Of a stretch of 5,187 nt of DNA, positions 1 to 5,187 are shown piece by piece; position 1 is the stretch's first letter; every line of letters starts with the position of its first letter. The DNA is from Bacteroidales bacterium UBA5072. GTDB taxonomy: Bacteria; Bacteroidota; Bacteroidia; Bacteroidales; UBA10428. The stretch is from positions 9,495 through 14,681 of the forward strand of contig DIAS01000157.1 in the NCBI GenBank assembly GCA_002415855.1. Reading direction: 5' to 3'. The notes under the pieces are model-generated. The model was given only the letters and a program-made list of their open reading frames with translations, was not told where the DNA came from and ran no database searches. The translations under genes and the position numbers were made by a program.

Positions 1-60
1 CACAACAACCACAACAACCACAACAGCCATCACTATTATAACAATTGTAACAACCATTAA
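1..60 (+). repeat. Low-complexity CACAACAAC tract; gene end or leader, undecided
   Basis: Two exact 9-bp units CACAACAAC (1-9, 10-18) and a third with one change (19-27) lead into an A/T/C-rich tail with very few G. All three forward frames give repetitive peptides. Frame 1 reads HNNHNNHNSHHYYNNCNNH and stops at TAA 58-60, three bases before the next gene, so it could be the His/Asn-rich C-terminus of an upstream protein. Frame 2 is rich in Thr and Ile (TTTTTTTTAITIITIVTT) and stays open to TGA 110-112; its composition recalls threonine-operon leader peptides. Frame 3 reads QQPQQPQQPSLL and stops at 37-39. The sequence to the left is missing, so no start codon can be placed and I do not call a CDS. 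Confidence 0.6.
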
Positions 61-63
61 ACT

Positions 64-1179
64 ATGTCCTCAAAAGTGTACTTCACCGACCTGCGCGCAC
101 ACGCGTCCATGAACCTGCAAAAGAAGCTTGAAGTGCTTATCAGGAAAACCGGGATTGACACCCTGGATTTTGATAAAAAGATTACTGCGGTGAAAATCCA
201 CTTCGGAGAACCGGGAAATCTTTCGTATATCCGGCCTAACTTTGCTGCAACCGTGGTTAAATACCTGAAGGGCAAGGGGGCGAAACCTTTTCTTACCGAT
301 GCCAATACCTTGTATGCCGGCCGCCGCTCCAACGCGGTTGACCATCTGAGAGCTGCCTGGGAGAATGGCTTTAACCCGCTGGCCGTGGATTGCCCTGTCA
401 TCATCGCAGACGGACTCCGGGGTTCTGACTATATAGAAGTGCCTATCGGATTGGAATTGTGCAAAACGGCGAAAATCGGCAAGGCAGTTACGGATGCGGA
501 TATCCTGGTATCTATGACCCACTTTAAAGGGCATGAATTAACGGGCTTTGGAGGGGTATTGAAGAATATCGGGATGGGTTGCGCAGCAGTGGGTGGCAAG
601 CTAGAAATGCATTCCACTTCCTCGCCGGCTATTGTTGATGATAATTGCACAGGATGCAGGGTCTGTGAGAAATACTGCGCCCAGGGAGCCATTTTGGTAG
701 GAGCTGATAAAATTGCACGGATCGACTATGAAAAATGCGTCGGTTGCGGCCAGTGCGTGGCAGTTTGTCAGTACGATGCCGCACAGGCAGTCTGGGAAAA
801 TGCTTCGGAACTGTCGGGCCGGAAAATTGCAGAATATACTTATGCCGTTTTGAAAGACAGACCTGGCTTTCATATCAGTTTCGTCATGAATGTGTCGCCC
901 GATTGTGATTGCTGGAATTTCAATGATTACCCGCTGGTGGCTGATATCGGAATGGCGGCTTCCTTTGATCCAGTGGCATTGGATCAGGCTTGTGCTGATA
1001 TGGTGAAGGAGGCTCCTTCTCTGCCGATGAGCCGGATCAGTTCCGAAAAGGAACATGATCACCACAGGGGGAAAGATAAATTCCGCCTGACGCATCCTAA
1101 TGTGCACTGGGAGGCAGGACTCGAGCACGCGGAAGAGATTGGCCTGGGCACCAGAAGCTATGAACTGATCAAGGTGTAA
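64..1179 (+). CDS. DUF362 domain protein with two 4Fe-4S clusters
   Basis: A 371-residue protein of the DUF362 family, often annotated as an uncharacterised Fe-S centre protein. The N-terminal domain (about 1-185) carries conserved-looking stretches: FGEPGNLSYIRP (47-58), TDANTLYAGRR (78-88) and HFKGHELTGFGGVLKNIGMG (153-172). A ferredoxin-like insert follows with two complete CxxCxxCxxxC motifs, C195/C198/C201/C205 and C225/C228/C231/C235, enough for two 4Fe-4S clusters. The C-terminal part (about 250-371) returns to the DUF362 fold and contains a CDC pair (C281, C283) and a His-rich HDHH stretch (331-334). There is no signal peptide or membrane segment, so it is probably cytoplasmic. The ATG at 64 is chosen because the MSSKVYFTDL start fits the family and a stop lies just upstream in frame 1, the same frame. 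The substrate or electron partner is unknown; a redox or electron-transfer role is inference from the clusters only. It is separated from the tRNA-tig unit by about 300 nt and is probably not in that operon. Confidence 0.9.
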   Translation: MSSKVYFTDLRAHASMNLQKKLEVLIRKTGIDTLDFDKKITAVKIHFGEPGNLSYIRPNFAATVVKYLKGKGAKPFLTDANTLYAGRRSNAVDHLRAAWENGFNPLAVDCPVIIADGLRGSDYIEVPIGLELCKTAKIGKAVTDADILVSMTHFKGHELTGFGGVLKNIGMGCAAVGGKLEMHSTSSPAIVDDNCTGCRVCEKYCAQGAILVGADKIARIDYEKCVGCGQCVAVCQYDAAQAVWENASELSGRKIAEYTYAVLKDRPGFHISFVMNVSPDCDCWNFNDYPLVADIGMAASFDPVALDQACADMVKEAPSLPMSRISSEKEHDHHRGKDKFRLTHPNVHWEAGLEHAEEIGLGTRSYELIKV

Positions 1180-1333
1180 TTCCGATGCTGATGGAAAACA
1201 CCGGAAGCTCCCTGTGATTCCGTTGGAATTTTAAGCCGGTTTCAGAACGCTGCCATGTCAATTCGGCAACTTTTAAAGCCGATCGGTTTCTCATTTATTT
1301 GCAGGTTGTTCTGACTGGTTGATCTGCTATGCC

Positions 1334-1353
1334 CAGGTGTTTATACCTGTTTT
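1334..1353 (+). terminator. Weak terminator-like hairpin
   Basis: CAGGT (1334-1338) pairs with ACCTG (1345-1349) around a 6-nt loop whose ends could add a G-U pair. Four T follow (1350-1353). The stem is short and lies 155 nt after the DUF362 stop codon, so it is only a weak candidate for ending that transcript. No better one is visible in the gap. Confidence 0.2.
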
Positions 1354-1406
1354 CATTAAAAGGGCCATTAGGGTTAGTTTTTCACAGTCACGCCCTGGCT
1401 TAAAAG

Positions 1407-1458
1407 CGCGGATAAACAAAATGGAATTTATTTTATTTTCGCGGATAACAAAAAGTGG
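1407..1458 (+). repeat. Direct repeat CGCGGATAA(A)CAAAA..TGG flanking the -33 region
   Basis: Copy 1 (1407-1424) reads CGCGGATAAACAAAATGG and copy 2 (1440-1458) reads CGCGGATAACAAAAAGTGG; their starts are 33 nt apart. Copy 2 fills the spacer of the proposed tRNA/tig promoter and copy 1 lies just upstream of its -33 region. The CGCGGAT core recurs a third time at 1482-1488, where it covers the 5' end of the tRNA and is followed by GTGG. The copies could be operator half-sites or partial duplications of the tRNA 5' end; the sequence does not decide. Confidence 0.5.
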
Positions 1459-1466
1459 TATCTTTG
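1437..1466 (+). promoter_or_regulatory. Promoter for tRNA-Leu, probably also tig
   Basis: TATCTTTG at 1459-1466 matches the Bacteroidota -7 element TAnnTTTG exactly. An imperfect -33 element, TTTC (1437-1440), lies 18 nt upstream within a T-rich run. The transcription start is expected a few bases after 1466, about ten bases before the mature tRNA 5' end, a spacing that fits a tRNA promoter. This placement supports it over chance matches of the same motif elsewhere. Confidence 0.65.
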
Positions 1467-1482
1467 CGCGAAATTTTAATAC

Positions 1483-1564
1483 GCGGATGTGGCGTAATTG
1501 GTAGCCGCGCAAGACTTAGGATCTTGTGCCGTAAGGCGTGGGGGTTCGAGTCCCTTCATCCGCA
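1483..1564 (+). tRNA. tRNA-Leu (anticodon UAG)
   Basis: An 82-nt cloverleaf with a long variable arm. The acceptor stem GCGGATG (1483-1489) pairs perfectly with CATCCGC (1557-1563), and the discriminator base is A1564, as expected for leucine. The anticodon stem CAAGA/TCTTG (1510-1514/1522-1526) encloses loop CTTAGGA with anticodon TAG at 1517-1519, reading CUA and probably other CUN codons. The variable arm has a GCC/GGC stem, which marks a class II tRNA. The T-arm has loop TTCGAGT (1545-1551) and a stem with two G-U pairs. CCA is not encoded (ACAG follows instead), so the 3' CCA must be added after transcription. It shares its promoter region with tig, which starts 27 nt downstream. Confidence 0.95.
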
Positions 1565-1591
1565 CAGCATGAATTAATTAAATTGAATCTG

Positions 1592-2950
1592 ATGAATATA
1601 AAGAAGGACAACATTGATGAATTGAATGCAGTAGTGACAATCAAGATTGAAAAAGCCGATTACGAAGAACGGGTTGATAACATCCTGAAGGATTATCGCC
1701 GGAAGGCACGGTTTGACGGGTTCAGGCCCGGTAAGGTTCCGCAGGGTCTGGTAAATAAAATGTACCGTAAACCCATTCTCGCTGAAGAAATAAACAAGAT
1801 CCTGAGCGAATCGCTTGCTAAATACCTGGTGGATGAGAAACTGAATATACTGGGAGAACCCTTGCCCAACGCTGACAAACCGTTGAGCATCGACTGGGAC
1901 CATGACAGTGAATTCGAATTTGCCTTCGACATAGGCCTGGCCCCTGAGTTGGATATAGCTGTTTCCGAAAAAGATAAGGTGCCTTATTACACGATAAAAG
2001 TAGATGCCGGCGAAATCACCAAGCAGATAGAAAGGATGCAGTCGCGGTTCGGCAAGCTCATTGATGCGGATCAGGTCACCGAAAACGAGGTGCTGAAGGC
2101 TGATCTGGCGGAAGCCGATAAAAAAGGCAGTCCGGTTGAAAACGGCATAAGTGTTGAGGATGCATCCATTTCTCTTGAATTTATCAAGGATGATAAAACC
2201 AGGAAGAAATTCAAAGGATGCAAACCCGGAGACCAGTTGGTCATCGATGTAAAAAAGGCTTTTGAGAATGAAACAGATCTTGCTGCCCTTCTGAAGATCA
2301 GTAAGGAAAAGCTAGCCGGTATCAGTCCGGATTTCCTTGTTACACTTAAGACGGTATCCCGGTTTGAAAAGGCCGAGATCAACCAGGATCTTTTTGATAA
2401 GGTTTACGGAAAAGACAATGTGAAATCGGAGGAAGAGTTTAAAATCAGGGTGGAAGCAGAACTGAAATCAGCCTTTGACCGCAACAGCGATTACAGGTTC
2501 CGGATGGATGCCAGGGATTACTATCTTGGAAAGTTCAAGCAGGAGTTGCCCGGAGAGTTTCTCAAGCGGTGGCTTTTGCATACCAACGATGGTAAGGTGA
2601 CCATGGAGCAGATTGAAAAGGACTTTGATCATTTCAAATCCGACCTGAAGTGGCAGTTGATCAAAGGAAAGGTTACAAAGGACAACAACATGAAGATCAA
2701 TGAAGAAGAATTGCTGGCCCATGCAACGGATGCCATCAGGCAGCAATTTATTCAGTATTATGGTATTGCCGAGGTTCCTGCGGAAATGTTGGAGAAGTAC
2801 GCCAAAGAAAGCCTGGCAAAAGATGAGGAACGCAACCGATATGCCGAAGGTCTGAATGAAAATAAGGTTTATGAATTCATCCGGAAAACGGTAAAACTTG
2901 ATTCCAAAGAGGTAACTTTGGAGAAATTCAACAAACTCTTTGAAGAATAA
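1592..2950 (+). CDS. tig: Trigger factor, ribosome-associated chaperone
   Basis: A 452-residue protein that binds near the ribosomal exit tunnel and shields nascent chains. The N-terminal ribosome-binding domain (about 1-130) carries the signature loop GFRPGKVP at residues 43-50, followed by the phylum-typical stretch LNILGEPLPN (84-93). The middle region (about 150-255), where other trigger factors have an FKBP-type prolyl isomerase domain, is strongly divergent; it keeps an FKGCKPGD stretch (207-214), but isomerase activity is doubtful. The C-terminal chaperone arms (about 260-452) are mostly charged helices and include the landmark LKWQLIKGKV (352-361). The ATG at 1592 is chosen because the protein then begins MNIKKDNIDELNAVV as in relatives. 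The frame is open further upstream, to a GTG at 1538, but that lies inside the tRNA. clpP follows after 22 nt with no terminator, so the two are probably co-transcribed. Confidence 0.95.
   Translation: MNIKKDNIDELNAVVTIKIEKADYEERVDNILKDYRRKARFDGFRPGKVPQGLVNKMYRKPILAEEINKILSESLAKYLVDEKLNILGEPLPNADKPLSIDWDHDSEFEFAFDIGLAPELDIAVSEKDKVPYYTIKVDAGEITKQIERMQSRFGKLIDADQVTENEVLKADLAEADKKGSPVENGISVEDASISLEFIKDDKTRKKFKGCKPGDQLVIDVKKAFENETDLAALLKISKEKLAGISPDFLVTLKTVSRFEKAEINQDLFDKVYGKDNVKSEEEFKIRVEAELKSAFDRNSDYRFRMDARDYYLGKFKQELPGEFLKRWLLHTNDGKVTMEQIEKDFDHFKSDLKWQLIKGKVTKDNNMKINEEELLAHATDAIRQQFIQYYGIAEVPAEMLEKYAKESLAKDEERNRYAEGLNENKVYEFIRKTVKLDSKEVTLEKFNKLFEE
2913..2920 (+). promoter_or_regulatory. Possible internal -7 element ahead of clpP
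   Basis: TAACTTTG inside the 3' end of tig matches TAnnTTTG exactly and would start a transcript about 45 nt before the clpP start codon. No -33 element is present at the right distance; the nearest TTG (2898-2900) is only 12 nt upstream. Exact matches are expected about once per strand by chance in a window this size, and another lies inside the DUF362 gene (237-244), so this is weak. Confidence 0.2.
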
Positions 2951-2972
2951 TTAAAACAAGAAAGATTTACAT

Positions 2973-3653
2973 ATGGACCTGATCAAGGATTTCAATAAAT
3001 ATGCAACCGGTCATATGGGTATCAGCAGTCTGAGCCTCCACCGGTTTACCTCAGTGGCGAACAGCTATATTTCCCCAACTATTATTGAAGAGCGTCAGCT
3101 CAATGTGGCGCAAATGGATGTCTTTTCCAGGCTGATGATGGACAGGATCATTTTTCTGGGTTTGCCCATCGATGATTTTGTAGCAAATGTCATACAGGCA
3201 CAGTTGCTTTATCTTGATTCGGCCGATCCGGGCAAGGATATACAGATTTACTTCAATACGCCGGGTGGCGCTGTTCATGCCGGTCTGGGCATTTATGACA
3301 CGATGCAGTATGTCACCTGTGACGTGGCAACCATTTGTACAGGCATGGCTGCTTCCATGGGAGCAGTATTGCTTTGTGCGGGTACCAGGGGGAAACGATC
3401 TGCCCTGAGACATTCGCGGATCATGATCCACCAGCCCATGGGGGGTGCACAGGGTCAGGCGACTGATATCGAAATCACTGCCAGGGAGATCCTGAAGCTA
3501 CGTTCCGAATTGTACCATATTATTGCGGAACATTCCGGGAATGCTCTGGAGAAAGTTGAAAAAGATTCGGACCGGGATTACTGGATGACGTCGGGTGAGG
3601 CGCTTGCCTACGGCATGATTGATGAGATTCTTGAAAGAACGAAGAAAAAGTAG
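2973..3653 (+). CDS. clpP: ATP-dependent Clp protease, proteolytic subunit
   Basis: A 226-residue serine peptidase (family S14) that forms a double-heptamer chamber degrading proteins delivered by ClpX or other Clp ATPases in the cytoplasm. The catalytic triad is complete: Ser128 in GMAASMGA, His153 in MIHQP and Asp202 in SDRDYWMT. Their spacing (25 and 49 residues) equals that of the E. coli enzyme. Alignment by eye to E. coli puts the mature N-terminus near residue 32, implying a propeptide of about 31 residues, longer than the 14 of E. coli and usual for this phylum. FSRLMMDRIIFLG (51-63) and YGMIDEIL (213-220) are further family landmarks. Substitutions in otherwise conserved places are T97 and A100 in TPGGA (usually SPGGS) and R146 in ALRHSR (usually ALPHSR). 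It lies between its chaperone neighbours tig and clpX, the classic gene order. Confidence 0.97.
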   Translation: MDLIKDFNKYATGHMGISSLSLHRFTSVANSYISPTIIEERQLNVAQMDVFSRLMMDRIIFLGLPIDDFVANVIQAQLLYLDSADPGKDIQIYFNTPGGAVHAGLGIYDTMQYVTCDVATICTGMAASMGAVLLCAGTRGKRSALRHSRIMIHQPMGGAQGQATDIEITAREILKLRSELYHIIAEHSGNALEKVEKDSDRDYWMTSGEALAYGMIDEILERTKKK

Positions 3654-3673
3654 CTTAATGATCTGATTTTTCG

Positions 3674-3681
3674 TAACTTTG
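3674..3681 (+). promoter_or_regulatory. Probable clpX promoter, -7 element
   Basis: TAACTTTG lies in the 68-nt gap between clpP and clpX and matches TAnnTTTG exactly. No clear TTTG sits about 19-20 nt upstream, so the -33 half is missing or weak. The predicted start would leave a 5' leader of roughly 35 nt before the clpX ATG. Being intergenic and well placed, it suggests clpX can be transcribed apart from tig-clpP, besides read-through. Confidence 0.45.
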
Positions 3682-3721
3682 CAAAAGAGCGTTTCAATTT
3701 GTTCAATAATACAACCAGCTG

Positions 3722-4945
3722 ATGGATAAATGTTCTTTCTGTGGACGCGATAAGCGCGATACAAACCTGTTAATAGCCGGTATTTCAGGTCATATCTGCG
3801 ATAATTGCGTAGAGCAGGCTTATGAGATTGTGCAGGAAGAAACCAGGAAGAAGGCGCCTTTCGATGTGAATTCCATCAAATTACTCAAACCCAAAGAAAT
3901 TAAGAAGTTCCTCGATTTGTATGTAATAGGGCAGGACGATGCCAAAAAGATCATATCAGTAGCCGTATACAACCATTACAAGCGCCTGATGCAGACATCC
4001 CGTCATGATACATCCGATGACATAGAGATAGAGAAGTCAAATATCATTCTGGTAGGGGAAACAGGAACAGGAAAAACACTGCTGGCCAGGACCATTGCCA
4101 AATTGCTCCATGTGCCCTTCACCATTGTAGATGCCACTGTGCTTACCGAAGCCGGTTATGTGGGGGAGGATATTGAGAGCATTCTGACACGCCTGTTGCA
4201 GGTTGCAGATTACAATACCGAAGCTGCAGAAAAGGGAATCGTCTTTATTGATGAGATCGATAAAATTGCCCGGAAGGGTGACAATCCGTCTATTACACGC
4301 GATGTCTCCGGCGAAGGAGTTCAGCAGGGCCTGCTGAAGCTGCTGGAAGGTTCAGTGGTGAATGTTCCGCCCCAGGGAGGCCGGAAACACCCCGACCAGA
4401 AAATGATCCCCGTGGATACCAGGAATATCCTGTTTATCTGCGGCGGCGCATTTGAGGGCATTGAAAGGAAGATCGCGCACCGTCTGAATACCAAGGTGGT
4501 CGGATACAATGCTTCACGGCAGTCCGACCGCATCGAACGGGACAACCTGATGCAGTATATCGCACCGCAGGATCTGCGATCCTACGGTATGATCCCCGAA
4601 ATTATCGGTCGGCTGCCCATCCTCACATACCTGCATCCACTCGACAGAAAAACGTTGCGCAGCATTCTCACCGAACCGCGGAACTCCATCATCAAGCAAT
4701 ACATAAAACTGTTCGAGATCGACGGGATCACACTTACTTTCGAAGAGGCAGCCCTGGATTATATTGTTGACAAAGCCGTTGAATTCAAGCTTGGCGCAAG
4801 GGGCCTTCGTTCAATCTGCGAAGCCATTATGATTGATGTGATGTTTGAGCTTCCCTCGGAAGAGGAAAGCGAAATTGCCATTACGGCTGATTATGCAAAG
4901 TCAAAAGTTGAAAAGGTGAACATGCAGCGATTAAAAGCAGCCTGA
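3722..4945 (+). CDS. clpX: ClpX, AAA+ unfoldase of the ClpXP protease
   Basis: A 407-residue ATPase whose hexamer recognises, unfolds and threads substrates into ClpP. The N-terminal zinc-binding domain has C4/C7 and C26/C29, which bind zinc and drive dimerisation and adaptor binding. The AAA+ core shows Walker A GETGTGKT (112-119), pore-1 loop GYVG (145-148), Walker B VFIDEID (174-180, with D177 and E178), the RKH pore loop (221-223), the arginine finger in GRLP (R297) and sensor 2 in GARGLRS (R360). All catalytic residues are present. The ClpP-docking loop, IGF in E. coli, corresponds here to VGY (260-262), as I recall from other Bacteroidota. The C-terminus (380-407) is short, without the longer tail of the E. 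coli protein. The start ATG at 3722 places the zinc cysteines at the usual distance. No terminator follows; the next promoter begins 3 nt after the stop codon. Confidence 0.97.
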   Translation: MDKCSFCGRDKRDTNLLIAGISGHICDNCVEQAYEIVQEETRKKAPFDVNSIKLLKPKEIKKFLDLYVIGQDDAKKIISVAVYNHYKRLMQTSRHDTSDDIEIEKSNIILVGETGTGKTLLARTIAKLLHVPFTIVDATVLTEAGYVGEDIESILTRLLQVADYNTEAAEKGIVFIDEIDKIARKGDNPSITRDVSGEGVQQGLLKLLEGSVVNVPPQGGRKHPDQKMIPVDTRNILFICGGAFEGIERKIAHRLNTKVVGYNASRQSDRIERDNLMQYIAPQDLRSYGMIPEIIGRLPILTYLHPLDRKTLRSILTEPRNSIIKQYIKLFEIDGITLTFEEAALDYIVDKAVEFKLGARGLRSICEAIMIDVMFELPSEEESEIAITADYAKSKVEKVNMQRLKAA

Positions 4946-4947
4946 TG

Positions 4948-4978
4948 TTTGTTTATTAAAAAATGAATCCTATATTTG
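4948..4978 (+). promoter_or_regulatory. Strong promoter for the downstream Trp-leader unit
   Basis: A TTTG (4948-4951) serves as -33 element and TATATTTG (4971-4978) as -7 element, with a 19-nt spacer. Both match the Bacteroidota housekeeping consensus exactly, the only site in the window where both halves do. It begins 3 nt after the clpX stop codon. Transcription should start at about 4983-4986, right at the left end of the palindromic repeat and about 80 nt before the leader peptide. Confidence 0.7.
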
Positions 4979-4982
4979 CTGG

Positions 4983-5046
4983 TGTCATTCTGAACGAATT
5001 GAAGAATCTGGCTTAACAAAGATGTTTCCTGACGCTCAATATGACA
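4983..5046. repeat. Degenerate palindromic interspersed repeat (TGTCATTCTGA type)
   Basis: A 64-bp imperfect inverted repeat. The left arm starts TGTCATTCTGAACGAATTGA and the right arm ends GACGCTCAATATGACA. When the last 28 bases are reversed and complemented, 18 of the first 27 positions match, strongest at the outer ends (TGTCAT/ATGACA). The arms resemble the well-known dispersed element of the form GTCATTCTGAGCGAAGCGAAGAATCT, which is found in many Bacteroidota and some other phyla; the identification is from memory. Here it has drifted. It lies at or just after the predicted transcription start, so the RNA could begin with this hairpin. Confidence 0.6.
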
Positions 5047-5066
5047 GATTCAACGACAACAAAAAC

Positions 5067-5126
5067 ATGAATAGAATCTATACAAACTGGTGGTGGTGGC
5101 ATAAAATGCATCTCATAAAACCGTGA
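5067..5126 (+). CDS. trpL: Trp-rich leader peptide of a trp attenuator
   Basis: A 19-residue open frame reading MNRIYTNWWWWHKMHLIKP, with ATG at 5067 in A-rich context (AACAAAAAC upstream), typical of starts in this phylum, and TGA at 5124-5126. Four consecutive TGG codons (5088-5099) are very unlikely by chance and are the hallmark of tryptophan-operon leader peptides. The peptide itself probably has no function; the speed with which it is translated senses charged tRNA-Trp. The stop codon lies inside the first arm of the downstream stem (5120-5128), so a ribosome finishing translation would cover that arm. The symbol is given by analogy of design; the structural gene lies beyond the window. 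Confidence 0.85.
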   Translation: MNRIYTNWWWWHKMHLIKP

Positions 5127-5187
5127 GACCGTCTACCTGTTGTATATAAACAATAAAATTAGTCAGCGGCCTATCGTTCTCACGGTA
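5111..5187 (+). promoter_or_regulatory. Transcription attenuator, left part (cut by window end)
   Basis: Three segments can form rival stems. Segment 1, TCTCA (5111-5115), can pair with TGAGA (5124-5128). Segment 2, ACCGTGAGA (5120-5128), pairs perfectly over 9 bp with segment 3, TCTCACGGT (5178-5186); beyond one mismatch, C5130-G5176 and G5131-C5175 add two pairs. A ribosome stalled on the Trp codons would cover segment 1 and free segment 2 to pair with segment 3, the antiterminator form. A ribosome reaching the stop codon would block segment 2 and leave segment 3 free for a segment 4, expected just past the window and followed by a T-run. The terminator itself is not visible. Confidence 0.7.

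Larger units (their letters stand above)
1180..1458. other. Non-coding gap between the DUF362 gene and the tRNA promoter
   Basis: No convincing gene is present. Short open frames here run into the tRNA and resemble no family I recognise. A small hairpin lies at 1334-1349, and a direct repeat starts at 1407. The similar strings AAGCCGGTTTC (1233-1243) and AAGCCGATCGGTTTC (1276-1290) occur 43 nt apart and may be chance. From about 1411 the sequence turns A/T-rich, as expected just upstream of a promoter. Confidence 0.6.

Noticed and set aside
1..27. CRISPR or tandem-repeat array
   Set aside because: There are only three 9-bp units with no spacers; it is simple low-complexity sequence.
237..244. 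Exact -7 promoter match TAACTTTG
   Set aside because: It lies deep within the DUF362 coding region with no gene start nearby; one such match per strand is expected by chance.
601..1128. Long antisense open frames over the DUF362 gene
   Set aside because: They are opposite-strand shadows of a clear protein with two intact Fe-S motifs and show no family features of their own.
1319..1504. Short open frame of 61 codons upstream of and into the tRNA
   Set aside because: It overlaps the promoter and the tRNA, has no recognisable family pattern, and an antisense frame of the same length covers the same place.
1538..1591. Upstream GTG start extending trigger factor by 18 residues
   Set aside because: The GTG lies within the tRNA gene, and the extra residues do not fit the trigger factor N-terminus; the ATG at 1592 does.
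5120..5186. The 9-bp stem as a complete intrinsic terminator
   Set aside because: The loop is 49 nt long and no T-run is visible after it within the window; it fits an antiterminator better.

Overview
The window looks like a stretch of chromosome from a member of the Bacteroidota, probably class Bacteroidia; I cannot name a genus. Three things point there. The trigger factor, ClpP and ClpX proteins have the sequence character of that phylum. Genes start in A-rich context without strong Shine-Dalgarno sequences. Three intergenic sites match the Bacteroidota -7 promoter element TAnnTTTG exactly. All recognised genes lie on the + strand.

Layout: (1) Positions 1-60 hold a low-complexity CACAACAAC-type tract. 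It is either the end of an upstream gene or a leader, and the sequence alone does not decide. (2) 64-1179 encodes a DUF362 protein with two 4Fe-4S cluster motifs. (3) 1180-1482 is a non-coding gap that ends in a promoter. (4) 1483-1564 is tRNA-Leu(UAG), followed after 27 nt by (5) the trigger factor gene tig (1592-2950), (6) clpP (2973-3653) and (7) clpX (3722-4945). (8) The last 242 nt hold a near-consensus promoter starting 3 nt after clpX, a degenerate palindromic repeat, a 19-residue leader peptide with four consecutive Trp codons, and mutually exclusive RNA pairings. Together these look like the front of a trp-operon attenuator, cut off by the window end.

How the genes work together: tig, clpP and clpX form the widespread protein quality-control cluster. 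Trigger factor meets nascent chains at the ribosome, while ClpX unfolds tagged or damaged proteins and feeds them to the ClpP protease chamber. The tRNA promoter may also drive tig and clpP; clpX seems to have an extra promoter of its own. The DUF362 gene has no visible functional link to the cluster. The Trp-codon leader starts a separate unit and predicts a tryptophan biosynthesis gene (trpE or similar) just past position 5187.

No wholly new system is visible. The most informative item is the attenuator at the right edge, together with the repeat sitting between its promoter and its leader peptide.
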